DNA of 43,139 nucleotides from a virus, in IMG/VR virus record IMGVR_UViG_3300030419_000466, positions 1-43,139 of that record; one strand, given 5' to 3'. The translations under genes and the position numbers were made by a program. Within the stretch, counting starts at the first letter, position 1. Each line of letters begins with the position of its first letter. This document shows, piece after piece, positions 29,304-37,166 of this stretch. Under the pieces are notes generated by a model. That model ran no database searches. It was given only the letters and a program-made list of their open reading frames with translations, and was not told the DNA's origin.

Positions 29304-31171
29304 CTTTTTATTTCCTTTGTTTCGCCCCACGATTCGCCTAATTCCATATCCACTAATAGGGGAACAGCAAGTTCGACACAGTTCTCCATTATTCTTGTTA
29401 CTGTGTTAGCTTGTTCTGTGTTCTCTATTGAAATATCAACTTCATCGTGTACTTGTAGATGAGGAACTATTCCTTCCTCCCATAGACCTATCATTGCTAA
29501 TTTAGTCATATCAGCAGCTGAGCCTTGTATTAAACGATTTAGAGCTTTGTAAGTATAAGACCTTTTCAAGTCTTCGCCATATTTTTCTTTTGCCTCATCT
29601 AAAGGCAGAGGTAGAGTGCGTTCATATCTGCTTTCCCACAAATCAAAACGACAACGTCTACCTGCAAATGTTCTGATGTAGCCACGTTCCATAGCTACTC
29701 TTGCACATTGGTCTTGTAGAGCTCGGATAAAAGGAACTTTAGCGTGATATTGTTGAAACAATTTTTCTGCTTCTGTATCATCTAATCCTAACTCCTTAAT
29801 TAGTTTAGTTTTACCCATACCATAACTTAATCCTAAATTAATAGTTTTTGCTTGTTTACGTGGTATATTAGCCATATCTGCAACAATTTGGTGAAAGTCT
29901 GCATTATCTTCTGTATACTGTTGTACTGCGTCCTTTGCTCCTGTTAATTGCATTTGGTTAGCGTAATGCACTGTAAGTCTGGGCTCTTGTTGAGAATAAT
30001 CGAACACGCCCCATTGACAACCTTCTTCAGGAATAAATAATGAACGTATCAAATTACCTATTTCTGGGTCACGAGCAGGAACTTGTTGTAGATTTGGATT
30101 ACTATAACTAAACCTACCACTAACTGTCCCTCCTCTATCATTACGCATAGGATGAGCCTCTGCGTGTATTCTGCCATTGAAAGCGTGTTCCATAATCATC
30201 TTATCGATAAAAGTAGTCCTAGCTTTATTGAGTTTTCTAGCTCTTACTATTAGTTGTGGAAGTTCATGTTCATGTCCTTCTAACCAATCTTTCTGAAAAC
30301 TAGCCATACCTTTTTCTGTGCGTGGGTACCATAATTTATTTTTATCAAAAATATTTTGTAGAGAAGCATTAGCCCATAAGTTCACATCACTACCATACTT
30401 ACGTTTTATCTCTACTTGTATTTTTTGTTCTTCGGTGGATAACTGCTTACTAATTTTTTCTGCTTTTTCTTCGTCTACTCTAACACCTCTCCACCTCATT
30501 TCTATAAGTAGAGGAATTAGTTTAGATTCTGTTTCTAATATCTTTTCTAGATTTTGTTCAGCTATTTCTATTTTAAGTTTATTCCATAGTTTTAAAGTCA
30601 ACGCTGCATCTTGTTCACCATAAGGTCCAACATACTTTGCGTGTAACTTATACATTTCTGATTTAGGATTAACTCCAAAAGCTAATGATGCATCTTGTAA
30701 TAAAGATTCATCTTTCTTTTCATCACAATAAAAACTGCCTAGATTATCTAATGAGTAAGAAAACATATTTTCATTGATTAACGGAGCAGCGACTATAGTG
30801 TCAAGTATTTTACCTTTGACTATAATCCCTTCTCGCCTTAACCAACCTACGTCATAGAGTGCGTTATGAAATATAACTTCTCTTTTAGTAGAGTTGAGTA
30901 GATTGGTTAACCACCTTAAAACAACACCTTCGTCTAAATTACCTCCTGCCTCATGTCTAATGGGGAAATACCCTTTCCATGATTCAGTAGCTACTCCTAT
31001 ACCTACCACATGACCCCGACCTGTAGCCCATCCTGGACCACAAGTCGTGAGGTAAGGGTCATAGGTTTCTAAATCTATCGCCACTGTTTCTGTTTCAGAA
31101 AACTGAGGAAAAACATCTGGCGTAGACCAAGAACTCTTAGGAGCAAAAAAATCGAAAGGTCGTTGTTGCAT
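29300..31171 (-). CDS. polA: Family A DNA polymerase with 3'-5' exonuclease
   Basis: 623 aa. Exonuclease motifs: Exo I AIDLETYDP (31-39), Exo II NALYDVGW (103-110), Exo III YGEQDAALT (184-192). Polymerase motifs: A FDYSQQEPRLTVHY (390-403), B RKQAKTINLGLSYG (438-451), C VHDEVD (574-579). No 5'-3' exonuclease domain. The residue matching E. coli Phe762 is Leu446. This is the replicative polymerase; the AEP primase and UvrD-like helicase lie upstream in the same direction. Motif A has Gln-Pro where most have Ile/Leu-Glu-Leu. Confidence 0.93.
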   Translation of the reverse strand: MQQRPFDFFAPKSSWSTPDVFPQFSETETVAIDLETYDPYLTTCGPGWATGRGHVVGIGVATESWKGYFPIRHEAGGNLDEGVVLRWLTNLLNSTKREVIFHNALYDVGWLRREGIIVKGKILDTIVAAPLINENMFSYSLDNLGSFYCDEKKDESLLQDASLAFGVNPKSEMYKLHAKYVGPYGEQDAALTLKLWNKLKIEIAEQNLEKILETESKLIPLLIEMRWRGVRVDEEKAEKISKQLSTEEQKIQVEIKRKYGSDVNLWANASLQNIFDKNKLWYPRTEKGMASFQKDWLEGHEHELPQLIVRARKLNKARTTFIDKMIMEHAFNGRIHAEAHPMRNDRGGTVSGRFSYSNPNLQQVPARDPEIGNLIRSLFIPEEGCQWGVFDYSQQEPRLTVHYANQMQLTGAKDAVQQYTEDNADFHQIVADMANIPRKQAKTINLGLSYGMGKTKLIKELGLDDTEAEKLFQQYHAKVPFIRALQDQCARVAMERGYIRTFAGRRCRFDLWESRYERTLPLPLDEAKEKYGEDLKRSYTYKALNRLIQGSAADMTKLAMIGLWEEGIVPHLQVHDEVDISIENTEQANTVTRIMENCVELAVPLLVDMELGESWGETKEIKR

Positions 31172-31173
31172 TA

Positions 31174-31425
31174 TTACTTTTTCTTTTTAGGTGCTTTGCC
31201 CCCTACCCATGCTTCGTTAACATCTGGAGTAGATTTATCATCAGCTACAAATGTTCCTTTTTTAGTTCTAGCACGTTGCGGTTTTTCAACGATAGGTGTG
31301 TTAAATTTATCTAACTTTACTGTTCCCTCTTTAACAGCTTTTTTGATAACTTTAGCTTTAGCAACTTCATCAACTTCTTTTGGTGGGGGTGTTATCCAGT
31401 TAATAAAACTTTTAAACCAACTCAT
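31174..31425 (-). CDS. Small basic protein, unknown
   Basis: 83 aa. MSWFKSFINWITPPPKE at the N-terminus is amphipathic and could touch a membrane; the rest is Lys-rich and probably disordered, ending GGKAPKKKK. Located between the polymerase and the gene at 31422 with tight coupling. A replication accessory or DNA-binding role is possible. Confidence 0.5.
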   Translation of the reverse strand: MSWFKSFINWITPPPKEVDEVAKAKVIKKAVKEGTVKLDKFNTPIVEKPQRARTKKGTFVADDKSTPDVNEAWVGGKAPKKKK

Positions 31426-31787
31426 ATGTCCTCCTCGTAGGTGTCATTACCTACAGTATCATCATTATTATTATCTACTTTTACAACTTCAGTTGTGTTT
31501 TCAGTTTGTAAAAGTATTTCCTGTTCTACGAGTAATAAATACCTACGTAAATCACGTATATCATCTAGTAGACCTGCCTCGCCAGTGTAAACTGTGCCTG
31601 CCTCAAAAACATCCCACCCGTGTTTTTCTGACTGGTGTTCTACTCTATCAAACTTACGTGCGAGCATCATAAAAGCACCAACACCACCACGTCTTTTCCA
31701 AGAGTCTCCGTAAGATTCTTCGGCTCTTTTTAAGGCATGGAGGTCTTGTTGAGCGACTTCTCTCATTTTATCAAAATCTGCACTCAT
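31422..31787 (-). CDS. Nmad1/DUF1599-like or all-alpha NTPase-type protein
   Basis: 121 aa. The pattern YGDSWKRRGGVGAFMMLARK, FDRVE, then LLDDIRDLRRYLLLVEQEIL recalls the nucleotide-modification-associated domain 1 (DUF1599) and related all-alpha proteins. Members are recalled from phage genomes, often near thymidylate-synthase-type and base-modification genes, as here. An acidic tail follows. Family resemblance by eye; the reaction is unknown. Confidence 0.5.
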   Translation of the reverse strand: MSADFDKMREVAQQDLHALKRAEESYGDSWKRRGGVGAFMMLARKFDRVEHQSEKHGWDVFEAGTVYTGEAGLLDDIRDLRRYLLLVEQEILLQTENTTEVVKVDNNNDDTVGNDTYEEDI

Positions 31788-31788
31788 A

Positions 31789-32826
31789 TTATTCTCCTTT
31801 TTCCGCTAGGTTATTTTTACGCTCTTCTCGTGTGCGGAGCCAACTGAGGCAAGCGGTCTTCCAGTCTACTGGAACTATTTTTTCGCATACTTCGTATGCT
31901 TCATCAAATTGGTTAGCTTTATATTTAGAATAAGCTATTGCCATAGGCACTGCTACATCTCTCATACAAGGGTTTTCCCAATTATTTGATGTTTCTAAAT
32001 CAGCAGGATGATAATTAAAAAATCTATCAAGCTCCCAATCCAAAACTGTGTGGTCTATAAATAGTTTAAAATAAGGGTTATATTTTTCTAGTTTATCGTA
32101 TGGGTCTATAATGGCTCTGATAGAGTAAGAATCTATAGATAAATCTTTTACTTTGTCCCAAACATTGTTTAAATAAACGTGGAAACTATCACTAATTTGT
32201 CTGTACACTCCTACTTCTAATCCTAATCTGTGAGCTACATATTCTTGTAAAACTGACATATGCACCACGTTAGCACCATAGGCTCCCCAAAGCATATCGT
32301 TAGACCTATTACAAACAGTCATGTTTAATTTATTAAGTCTGATTTTAAAATATATATTCGTATTACACGGCACGTCTTTACCTTGTTTATCTAAATCATG
32401 TATAGCGTCCCACATTTGTAATACGGCACGTCTATCGTTAGGGTCTTTTTTCAACATCTTAACAATAACATCTATTTGGTCTTTAAGAAAATATTCTCTC
32501 CATCTTTTACCATAAGCCCCCCATAGAGTTTCACCATCATCTGAAAAATCTTTCATACTAGATACATAATAAGTTAGTGGTTTTAAATCATTTCTACCTG
32601 CTAACATCCACATACTTTCTATAAAATGAAAGAAAGGATTTGCATCTCTTTCTTCTATAAGACATACTCTTTCTGTTGGTTTTAAATACACAGTAGTAAC
32701 AGGGTCAACACATTCTAAAGTTTTACCGTTTCTGCTTTCTATTGTTGAGTAGTTAAGCACAGACTTAAATAAATCCACTCCTCTTAATAATGCACCATTA
32801 ACATTTCTTGCTTTTATAACTTTCAT
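31789..32826 (-). CDS. Thymidylate-synthase-family enzyme (TS or dUMP/dCMP hydroxymethylase)
   Basis: 345 aa. Nucleophile Cys154 in DVPCNTNIYFKIR, phosphate/dUMP site CNRSNDMLWGAYGANVVHMS (RSND 174-177, Asn186) and SDSFHVY (213-218), the equivalent of the GDxHxY motif. Asn186 may be the base-selecting Asn, which would favour a uracil substrate. The PCN (not PCH) motif and the C-terminal extension are unlike bacterial ThyA. It either makes dTMP or hydroxymethylates dUMP for modified DNA; neighbours at 33123 and 31422 make the second option worth considering. Confidence 0.75.
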   Translation of the reverse strand: MKVIKARNVNGALLRGVDLFKSVLNYSTIESRNGKTLECVDPVTTVYLKPTERVCLIEERDANPFFHFIESMWMLAGRNDLKPLTYYVSSMKDFSDDGETLWGAYGKRWREYFLKDQIDVIVKMLKKDPNDRRAVLQMWDAIHDLDKQGKDVPCNTNIYFKIRLNKLNMTVCNRSNDMLWGAYGANVVHMSVLQEYVAHRLGLEVGVYRQISDSFHVYLNNVWDKVKDLSIDSYSIRAIIDPYDKLEKYNPYFKLFIDHTVLDWELDRFFNYHPADLETSNNWENPCMRDVAVPMAIAYSKYKANQFDEAYEVCEKIVPVDWKTACLSWLRTREERKNNLAEKGE

Positions 32827-32828
32827 AA

Positions 32829-32912
32829 TTATTTATCCATCATCACTATTGCAATTAAAGGTAGTGCTATTGCTAATGCAAATACACTAATTAAAATCTT
32901 TAAGATTGTCAT
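32829..32912 (-). CDS. 27-aa single-pass membrane peptide
   Basis: ATG overlaps the upstream stop (ATGA). Sequence starts MTILKILISVFALAIALPLI and ends AIVMMDK: nearly all one membrane helix with a short charged end. Third micro-membrane gene of this window, here placed directly before the thymidylate-synthase-family gene. Confidence 0.5.
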   Translation of the reverse strand: MTILKILISVFALAIALPLIAIVMMDK

Positions 32913-33130
32913 AATGAATCGTGATATCCTCCCACTATTTCTTCTATTAAAAAATTTATCTCTGACTCATTTAATCCAGGAAGTTTTCTTTTAATAAACG
33001 CTACAGCCATTTCTCTTGTTGCTGAAACTTTTAAAAAGAAAGCTACCTCTAAAAATTGAGTATAGTGTATGTCGACTGAATCTCCCCAGTCTTCTATAAG
33101 TTGTACGGAATAATCGTTTACTTTACCCAT
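32909..33130 (-). CDS. Unknown small protein in the modification-like cluster
   Basis: 73 aa from the ATG at 33130 (GGAG nine bases before it; another ATG 15 bases upstream is possible). Helical: YTQFLEVAFFLKVSATREMA and LNESEINFLIEEIVGGYHDS. It overlaps the alpha-GPT-PPlase-like gene upstream. No family recognised. Confidence 0.5.
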   Translation of the reverse strand: MGKVNDYSVQLIEDWGDSVDIHYTQFLEVAFFLKVSATREMAVAFIKRKLPGLNESEINFLIEEIVGGYHDSL

Positions 33131-34028
33131 ATTTACTTTCTCCATTAATTAAATCCTCTACTATTGGTAAAGAATTTTGTTTATATATAGACCTTGTTCT
33201 GCCCTCTCCTTTAAATATCCTAGAGTATTTATCGAACTCACAAAGCCCTCCTTCAATCTCTCTCATTTCATATTTCATATCGTTTCTTTGTAAAATATGT
33301 GCGGGAAGTTTTGCTTGAACTATTTTATATAATTCTTGCATTTCTCCTACCCAATCATGGCTACGTTTAGAATAACCTAGTTCTCTACCTATTAATCTAT
33401 TTAATCCTCGCATAGCTCCTGGACCTGCGTTGCCCCACGTAAGCACGTCTTTAGCGTCTTCTAATAGATAGGTATGCCTTAAATCCGTAACGACCTCGTA
33501 AGCCATAAACGGTCCCATGTATGGATAATCTCTAAGTAGAGTCCAAGTATCTTCTAAAGATTTAGTTTTAAAGATTTCTTTTGCTAAATATTCTCGGTCT
33601 TGCCACATATGTGATACACATTCAGCAACTCCTGTAACTTTATCCATACCGTTAGGTGTTTTAATTATGTATGCTCCTGTTATCCATTTAGGTTGTTTAG
33701 TTATTTCTTCTATGGCTTTCTTCCTATTCCAGTTTTTTAATAAATCGTGTTTAATAAGAGTTCTTCCTGTAGGAATCCAATTAAACCATCTGAATATAAC
33801 CGTAGCCATGAGGACGTCTGGAGAGTTTTTCATAGGCTCTCTTATATGGGTTTTAAACCACCTAGTTGTTCTGTCGTCTTCTCTAAATACTTGACAAAAC
33901 TTGTATTCTCGAAGAATTGAATCGCTTGTCCAAGGTGGTGGGAGTTGAGACACCTCTTTTTGCAAACGAATGTTTTCACGTTCTATTTGCCAATAACAAT
34001 AACGATTCAATTCTTCTTGAATAAACAT
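33123..34028 (-). CDS. Alpha-GPT-PPlase / 5-hmdU DNA kinase helical-domain family protein
   Basis: 301 aa. Signature stretches in order: LPPPWTSDSILREYKFCQVF (29-48), REDDRTTRWF, ATVIFRWFNWIPTGRT (75-90), YPYMGPFMAYEVVTDLRHTY (168-187) and WGNAGPGAMRGLNRLIG (198-214). These match the DNA-glycosylase-like helical family named alpha-glutamyl/putrescinyl-thymine pyrophosphorylase or HMUDK helical domain, tied to thymidine hypermodification in phages such as SP10 and phiW-14. It may act on hydroxymethyluracil-derived bases in DNA. No P-loop kinase partner was seen in the window. Confidence 0.7.
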   Translation of the reverse strand: MFIQEELNRYCYWQIERENIRLQKEVSQLPPPWTSDSILREYKFCQVFREDDRTTRWFKTHIREPMKNSPDVLMATVIFRWFNWIPTGRTLIKHDLLKNWNRKKAIEEITKQPKWITGAYIIKTPNGMDKVTGVAECVSHMWQDREYLAKEIFKTKSLEDTWTLLRDYPYMGPFMAYEVVTDLRHTYLLEDAKDVLTWGNAGPGAMRGLNRLIGRELGYSKRSHDWVGEMQELYKIVQAKLPAHILQRNDMKYEMREIEGGLCEFDKYSRIFKGEGRTRSIYKQNSLPIVEDLINGESKYG

Positions 34029-34177
34029 TACTTCTTCCTTCTAAGTTTTGCTTCTGCTCTACGCTCTTTTCTATTTGCAGGTCTTTTAGGAGTCAAATCA
34101 GAATTAGGTACAGCGTTGCTTTTTCTAACATTTTGTAAACCTTTCCAATATTCAGATTCTCTTACTTTTCTACCCAT
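34028..34177 (-). CDS. 49-aa basic protein
   Basis: ATG at 34177 overlaps the methyltransferase stop and its TAA overlaps the next ATG. Starts MGRKVRESEYWKGLQNVRKS and ends KERRAEAKLRRKK. Strongly basic, probably nucleic-acid or ribosome binding. Two-sided start-stop overlap and a clean ribosome binding site (AAGGAAGAAG) support it. Confidence 0.55.
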   Translation of the reverse strand: MGRKVRESEYWKGLQNVRKSNAVPNSDLTPKRPANRKERRAEAKLRRKK

Positions 34178-35016
34178 TACTTCTTCCTTAACACCCAAGA
34201 ACAGTTATTCGCTACTTCTGGATAAAATGTAGCTGCAACAACTCTTAAAAATTGTCTGCCATATCTATTTTCTAGTTTCTTAAATTGTTCGGGAGTCCAT
34301 CCAATACTAGGCTCTTTCATAGCTTTCTTTAAATTAGGTAATTGGATAAATGTTCCTGTAACGTCAACTATTTCGAAGTTTCTTTCTAACTCGTCTTTTA
34401 GTTCTTGGAAACCCCACTCGTATACGTGGTCTTCAGGAAGTTTGTCGTTAGAACCATCGTGGTTAGGTGTAGACACAAAACCCAAAGCTCCAGGACGCAT
34501 GACCCTAGCTACATCGTCAAGCCACGGAGCTATAAACTCCCTACCCATATGTTCAATAACTTCAGTAGACCAAAAGAAATCTATACTTTCGCCCTGTAGT
34601 TTGAATATAGGGTCAACTGTTAAATCTTGGATTACTAGTGTTGGATTAAAATTTTGAAACCATGTAGATTCCATAATCTTACCCCCCGCATTTGACCAAT
34701 AAGGTAATTCCATTTCACAGGCAGGGTCTATATCAGTACCATAATAAGAAGCTATAACATCTGTCTTTTTAATAACATACGCTTTATATAGACTTCTTAA
34801 AGCCCAACATTCACCACAGCCTACTTCAAAAGTGTTAAGCGGTCTGCCTAGACGTTTAGCTTCTTCTATACACATAGAAGCAATCTTATCGAAACGACTC
34901 ATATGAGCTAACTCATCAGGTCGCCAATTAGCTAATACACCTGCACTAGCTATATCCATTCTTGTATTTTTACTATCGTTTTCGTTTACTAATAGTTTCT
35001 TTCTTATTGATGACAT
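34177..35016 (-). CDS. SAM-dependent class I methyltransferase
   Basis: 279 aa. Rossmann-fold motif I FEVGCGECWALRSL (63-76), an acidic residue after strand 2 in YYGTDIDPA, and post-motif WSTEVIEHMGREF, then VARVMRPGALGFVSTPNHDG. This is the small-molecule or general methyltransferase type, not a DNA N6-A or C5 methylase (no DPPY or PC motif). Substrate unknown; being first in the operon with base-modification-type genes suggests nucleotide or DNA tailoring, but that is inference. Confidence 0.75.
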   Translation of the reverse strand: MSSIRKKLLVNENDSKNTRMDIASAGVLANWRPDELAHMSRFDKIASMCIEEAKRLGRPLNTFEVGCGECWALRSLYKAYVIKKTDVIASYYGTDIDPACEMELPYWSNAGGKIMESTWFQNFNPTLVIQDLTVDPIFKLQGESIDFFWSTEVIEHMGREFIAPWLDDVARVMRPGALGFVSTPNHDGSNDKLPEDHVYEWGFQELKDELERNFEIVDVTGTFIQLPNLKKAMKEPSIGWTPEQFKKLENRYGRQFLRVVAATFYPEVANNCSWVLRKK

Positions 35017-35049
35017 ATTTTCTCCTTTTTTAAAAAATATTACTTATTT

Positions 35050-35082
35050 ACTTTATCTTACAACCTTATGCAAAGTAAAGGA
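35050..35082 (-). promoter_or_regulatory. TTTACTTTG-class promoter
   Basis: Minus strand CC then TTTACT (35079-35074), 18-bp spacer, TAAAGT (35055-35050). Lies two bases after the helicase stop and drives the 35016-28959 operon, whose first gene has an AAAGGAGAAA ribosome binding site. Confidence 0.6.
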
Positions 35083-35085
35083 CTT

Positions 35086-36582
35086 TTACAACTGATAGCA
35101 GCGTGTTGTTTTAGGCTCTATTAAGTACAAGTTTTCTTTTGTTCTTGTTACGCCTACATAAAACACCCTATTTTCATCATCAGGGTTTTGTTGATAATTT
35201 TTATAAACTCTTGTAGTTATATCTGTTAATAATACAACGTTGGTAGCTTCGCCTCCTTTAGCAGCATGAATAGTAGACAAACGTATACGTGGTTGTTTAG
35301 TTATCTTTTCTCCTCTACGTAACATGGCTCTTATATAACTGACTTCTTTAGGACTTAATAATGTAAAAACATCAAACCATTTACCATCAGGTAAGTCAGA
35401 AAAATGACTTTTTAAATCTTCGTATTGTAGAGTTATATCACTATCTAACATATCTAGTTTTTTATAATCAGCGACTTTTATAAACTTCAATATATTGGCA
35501 CATTCATTTAAAGAAATACCCTCACCTTTACGTAATTTTTCCCAATAAAGAACAGCTCTTATTTTAGATTCTGGAATACTTGGTCTACCTTTTACTTCAA
35601 AAAACCAACCTTCGTTCCTACAGTAAGCATCAACATCTTCTAATAAATAATTAGTTCTTGCTAATACTAACCAATCCCCTTTCTCCATATTAACTAATTC
35701 TATATTCGGCTCCCACCTAACTAATCCTTCTTCTTTTCTAGGTGTCCATTCTTTATAAATTCTAGACCTAACTTGACCTATACATTGTTTTGCTACTTCA
35801 TGAACGGCTGAGGGGACTCTATAAGATTGTTTTAAAACCATAGCGTTTTTAGAATTTTCTATTAAATAATCAACGTCTGCTCCTGCCCACTTATAAATAG
35901 CTTGGTCATCATCTCCTGCTACATATATCTTTTTGGCTTTTTCTGCGAGTTTACGCACCACAGCCCATTGTAGGGGAGATAAATCTTGTGCTTCATCTAC
36001 AAACATAACATCTAGTTTAGGCACATCTCCTTCAGTTAGAAACTTTTGTAACATATCGGTATAATCTACTAAAAGCCTGTCTTCTTTAAATAAATGCAAC
36101 CCTCTAGCAAAACGTTCTAGTTCAAACCAACCAACAGCGTCTTCTACTTCATGCCATTGTTGTTTTAATGGTATATCTCTCATTCTAGCTAAGTTTTCTA
36201 TAAAAGCTAACCTGTCGTCATGGGTCATACCGAACAGATGTCCGTCGTCAGAAGTTGTTCTACCTGTTAGTTTTAAATTAAGTTTTTCGTTTAAATCTTT
36301 TATATCTGAATTACTTACTACACTTTCTCTAGTTAATCCTAGTTGTCTAAAAGCTAATGAATGTAATGTTCTAAAATAAGGTAGTTCTTTGTTACTTATA
36401 CTGAATTTATTCATGGCTCTTTCTTTACCCTCATTCACTGCTTTTTTAGTAAAAGTAAAAAAGCCTATACTATCTGGACTAGTGCCTTGTTCTAATTCAT
36501 CTTCTATAAGACCAAGTAATGTACTGGTTTTTCCTGTTCCAGGAGGTCCAAGAATTACTTGTGTGTGGTTGGGTAATGTCAT
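35086..36582 (-). CDS. UvrD/Rep-like SF1 DNA helicase
   Basis: 498 aa. Walker A LGPPGTGKTS (11-20), motif II FVDEAQDLSPLQW, motif III VAGDDDQAIYKWAG, motif IV QSYRVP, motif V STIHAAKGGEATNVVLL, motif VI YVGVTRTKENLYLI. Shorter than UvrD (about 720 aa), lacking most of the 2B insertion. A 3'-5' translocase, probably the phage's replication or recombination helicase; no DnaB-type helicase was seen. Coupled to the AlkB-like gene by a four-base overlap. Confidence 0.85.
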   Translation of the reverse strand: MTLPNHTQVILGPPGTGKTSTLLGLIEDELEQGTSPDSIGFFTFTKKAVNEGKERAMNKFSISNKELPYFRTLHSLAFRQLGLTRESVVSNSDIKDLNEKLNLKLTGRTTSDDGHLFGMTHDDRLAFIENLARMRDIPLKQQWHEVEDAVGWFELERFARGLHLFKEDRLLVDYTDMLQKFLTEGDVPKLDVMFVDEAQDLSPLQWAVVRKLAEKAKKIYVAGDDDQAIYKWAGADVDYLIENSKNAMVLKQSYRVPSAVHEVAKQCIGQVRSRIYKEWTPRKEEGLVRWEPNIELVNMEKGDWLVLARTNYLLEDVDAYCRNEGWFFEVKGRPSIPESKIRAVLYWEKLRKGEGISLNECANILKFIKVADYKKLDMLDSDITLQYEDLKSHFSDLPDGKWFDVFTLLSPKEVSYIRAMLRRGEKITKQPRIRLSTIHAAKGGEATNVVLLTDITTRVYKNYQQNPDDENRVFYVGVTRTKENLYLIEPKTTRCYQL

Positions 36583-37166
36583 ATACCTGTCCTAAATGTA
36601 AGATTTATTCTTTCTTCTGCCTCTACTATATCAGGTACAGCGTGAGTAGATTTCATCTGGCTATGTCCATCAAAAATTAAAACATCGCCGTGTTCTAATA
36701 TGTAGGTATCTTCACTTACTACAAAATTTTCTATTTTAGTTTGTATCTCACTAGTATCTGTTTTTTGTTTTATATCGTTTTGATAATGTCGCCATGTAAA
36801 TACTCTAGGTGCACCAAACGATATTGATACAACTAAATCATCTAATGTAGGAACAGTATCTGAATGGTGGGGTATACCTTTGCCGTCGTTACCATAATAA
36901 CCACATAAACAAAAAGAAAAGTCAACATTCATGCCGTAATCTCTTAACAACATATGCTCTGTTAAAGTTTTTATTCTAAATATTAAATGATTACTTGACC
37001 AAGGACGACCTTCGTATGTTTTACCTGCGTATGAAAATATATTACCGAAGCCTGCAGTACGTCTGCCTAATACTTTATGTCCTTTAAACTCTCGTACCGT
37101 TGGCTCATCCCAATCAGTTATAACAGGGTTTTGGTCTTTAAAATATCCTTTTTTAAAATCTATCAT
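36579..37166 (-). CDS. AlkB-like 2-oxoglutarate/Fe(II) dioxygenase
   Basis: 195 aa. Iron ligands His101-x-Asp103 (PHHSDT) and His175 (KSTHAVPD), and the AlkB signature RxNxTxR as RINLTFR (186-192). N-terminal substrate lid includes LGRRTAGFGNIFSYAGKTYE. AlkB enzymes remove alkyl lesions oxidatively from DNA or RNA; related dioxygenases oxidise modified bases. Between primase and helicase genes it probably repairs phage DNA during replication. Confidence 0.85.
   Translation of the reverse strand: MIDFKKGYFKDQNPVITDWDEPTVREFKGHKVLGRRTAGFGNIFSYAGKTYEGRPWSSNHLIFRIKTLTEHMLLRDYGMNVDFSFCLCGYYGNDGKGIPHHSDTVPTLDDLVVSISFGAPRVFTWRHYQNDIKQKTDTSEIQTKIENFVVSEDTYILEHGDVLIFDGHSQMKSTHAVPDIVEAEERINLTFRTGI

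Noticed and set aside
29300-31171. Prophage or integrase context
   Set aside because: No integrase, excisionase, attachment repeat or C1-type repressor was recognised in the window.
31163-31672. 169-aa plus-strand frame
   Set aside because: Antisense shadow of the two coupled minus-strand genes at 31174-31787.
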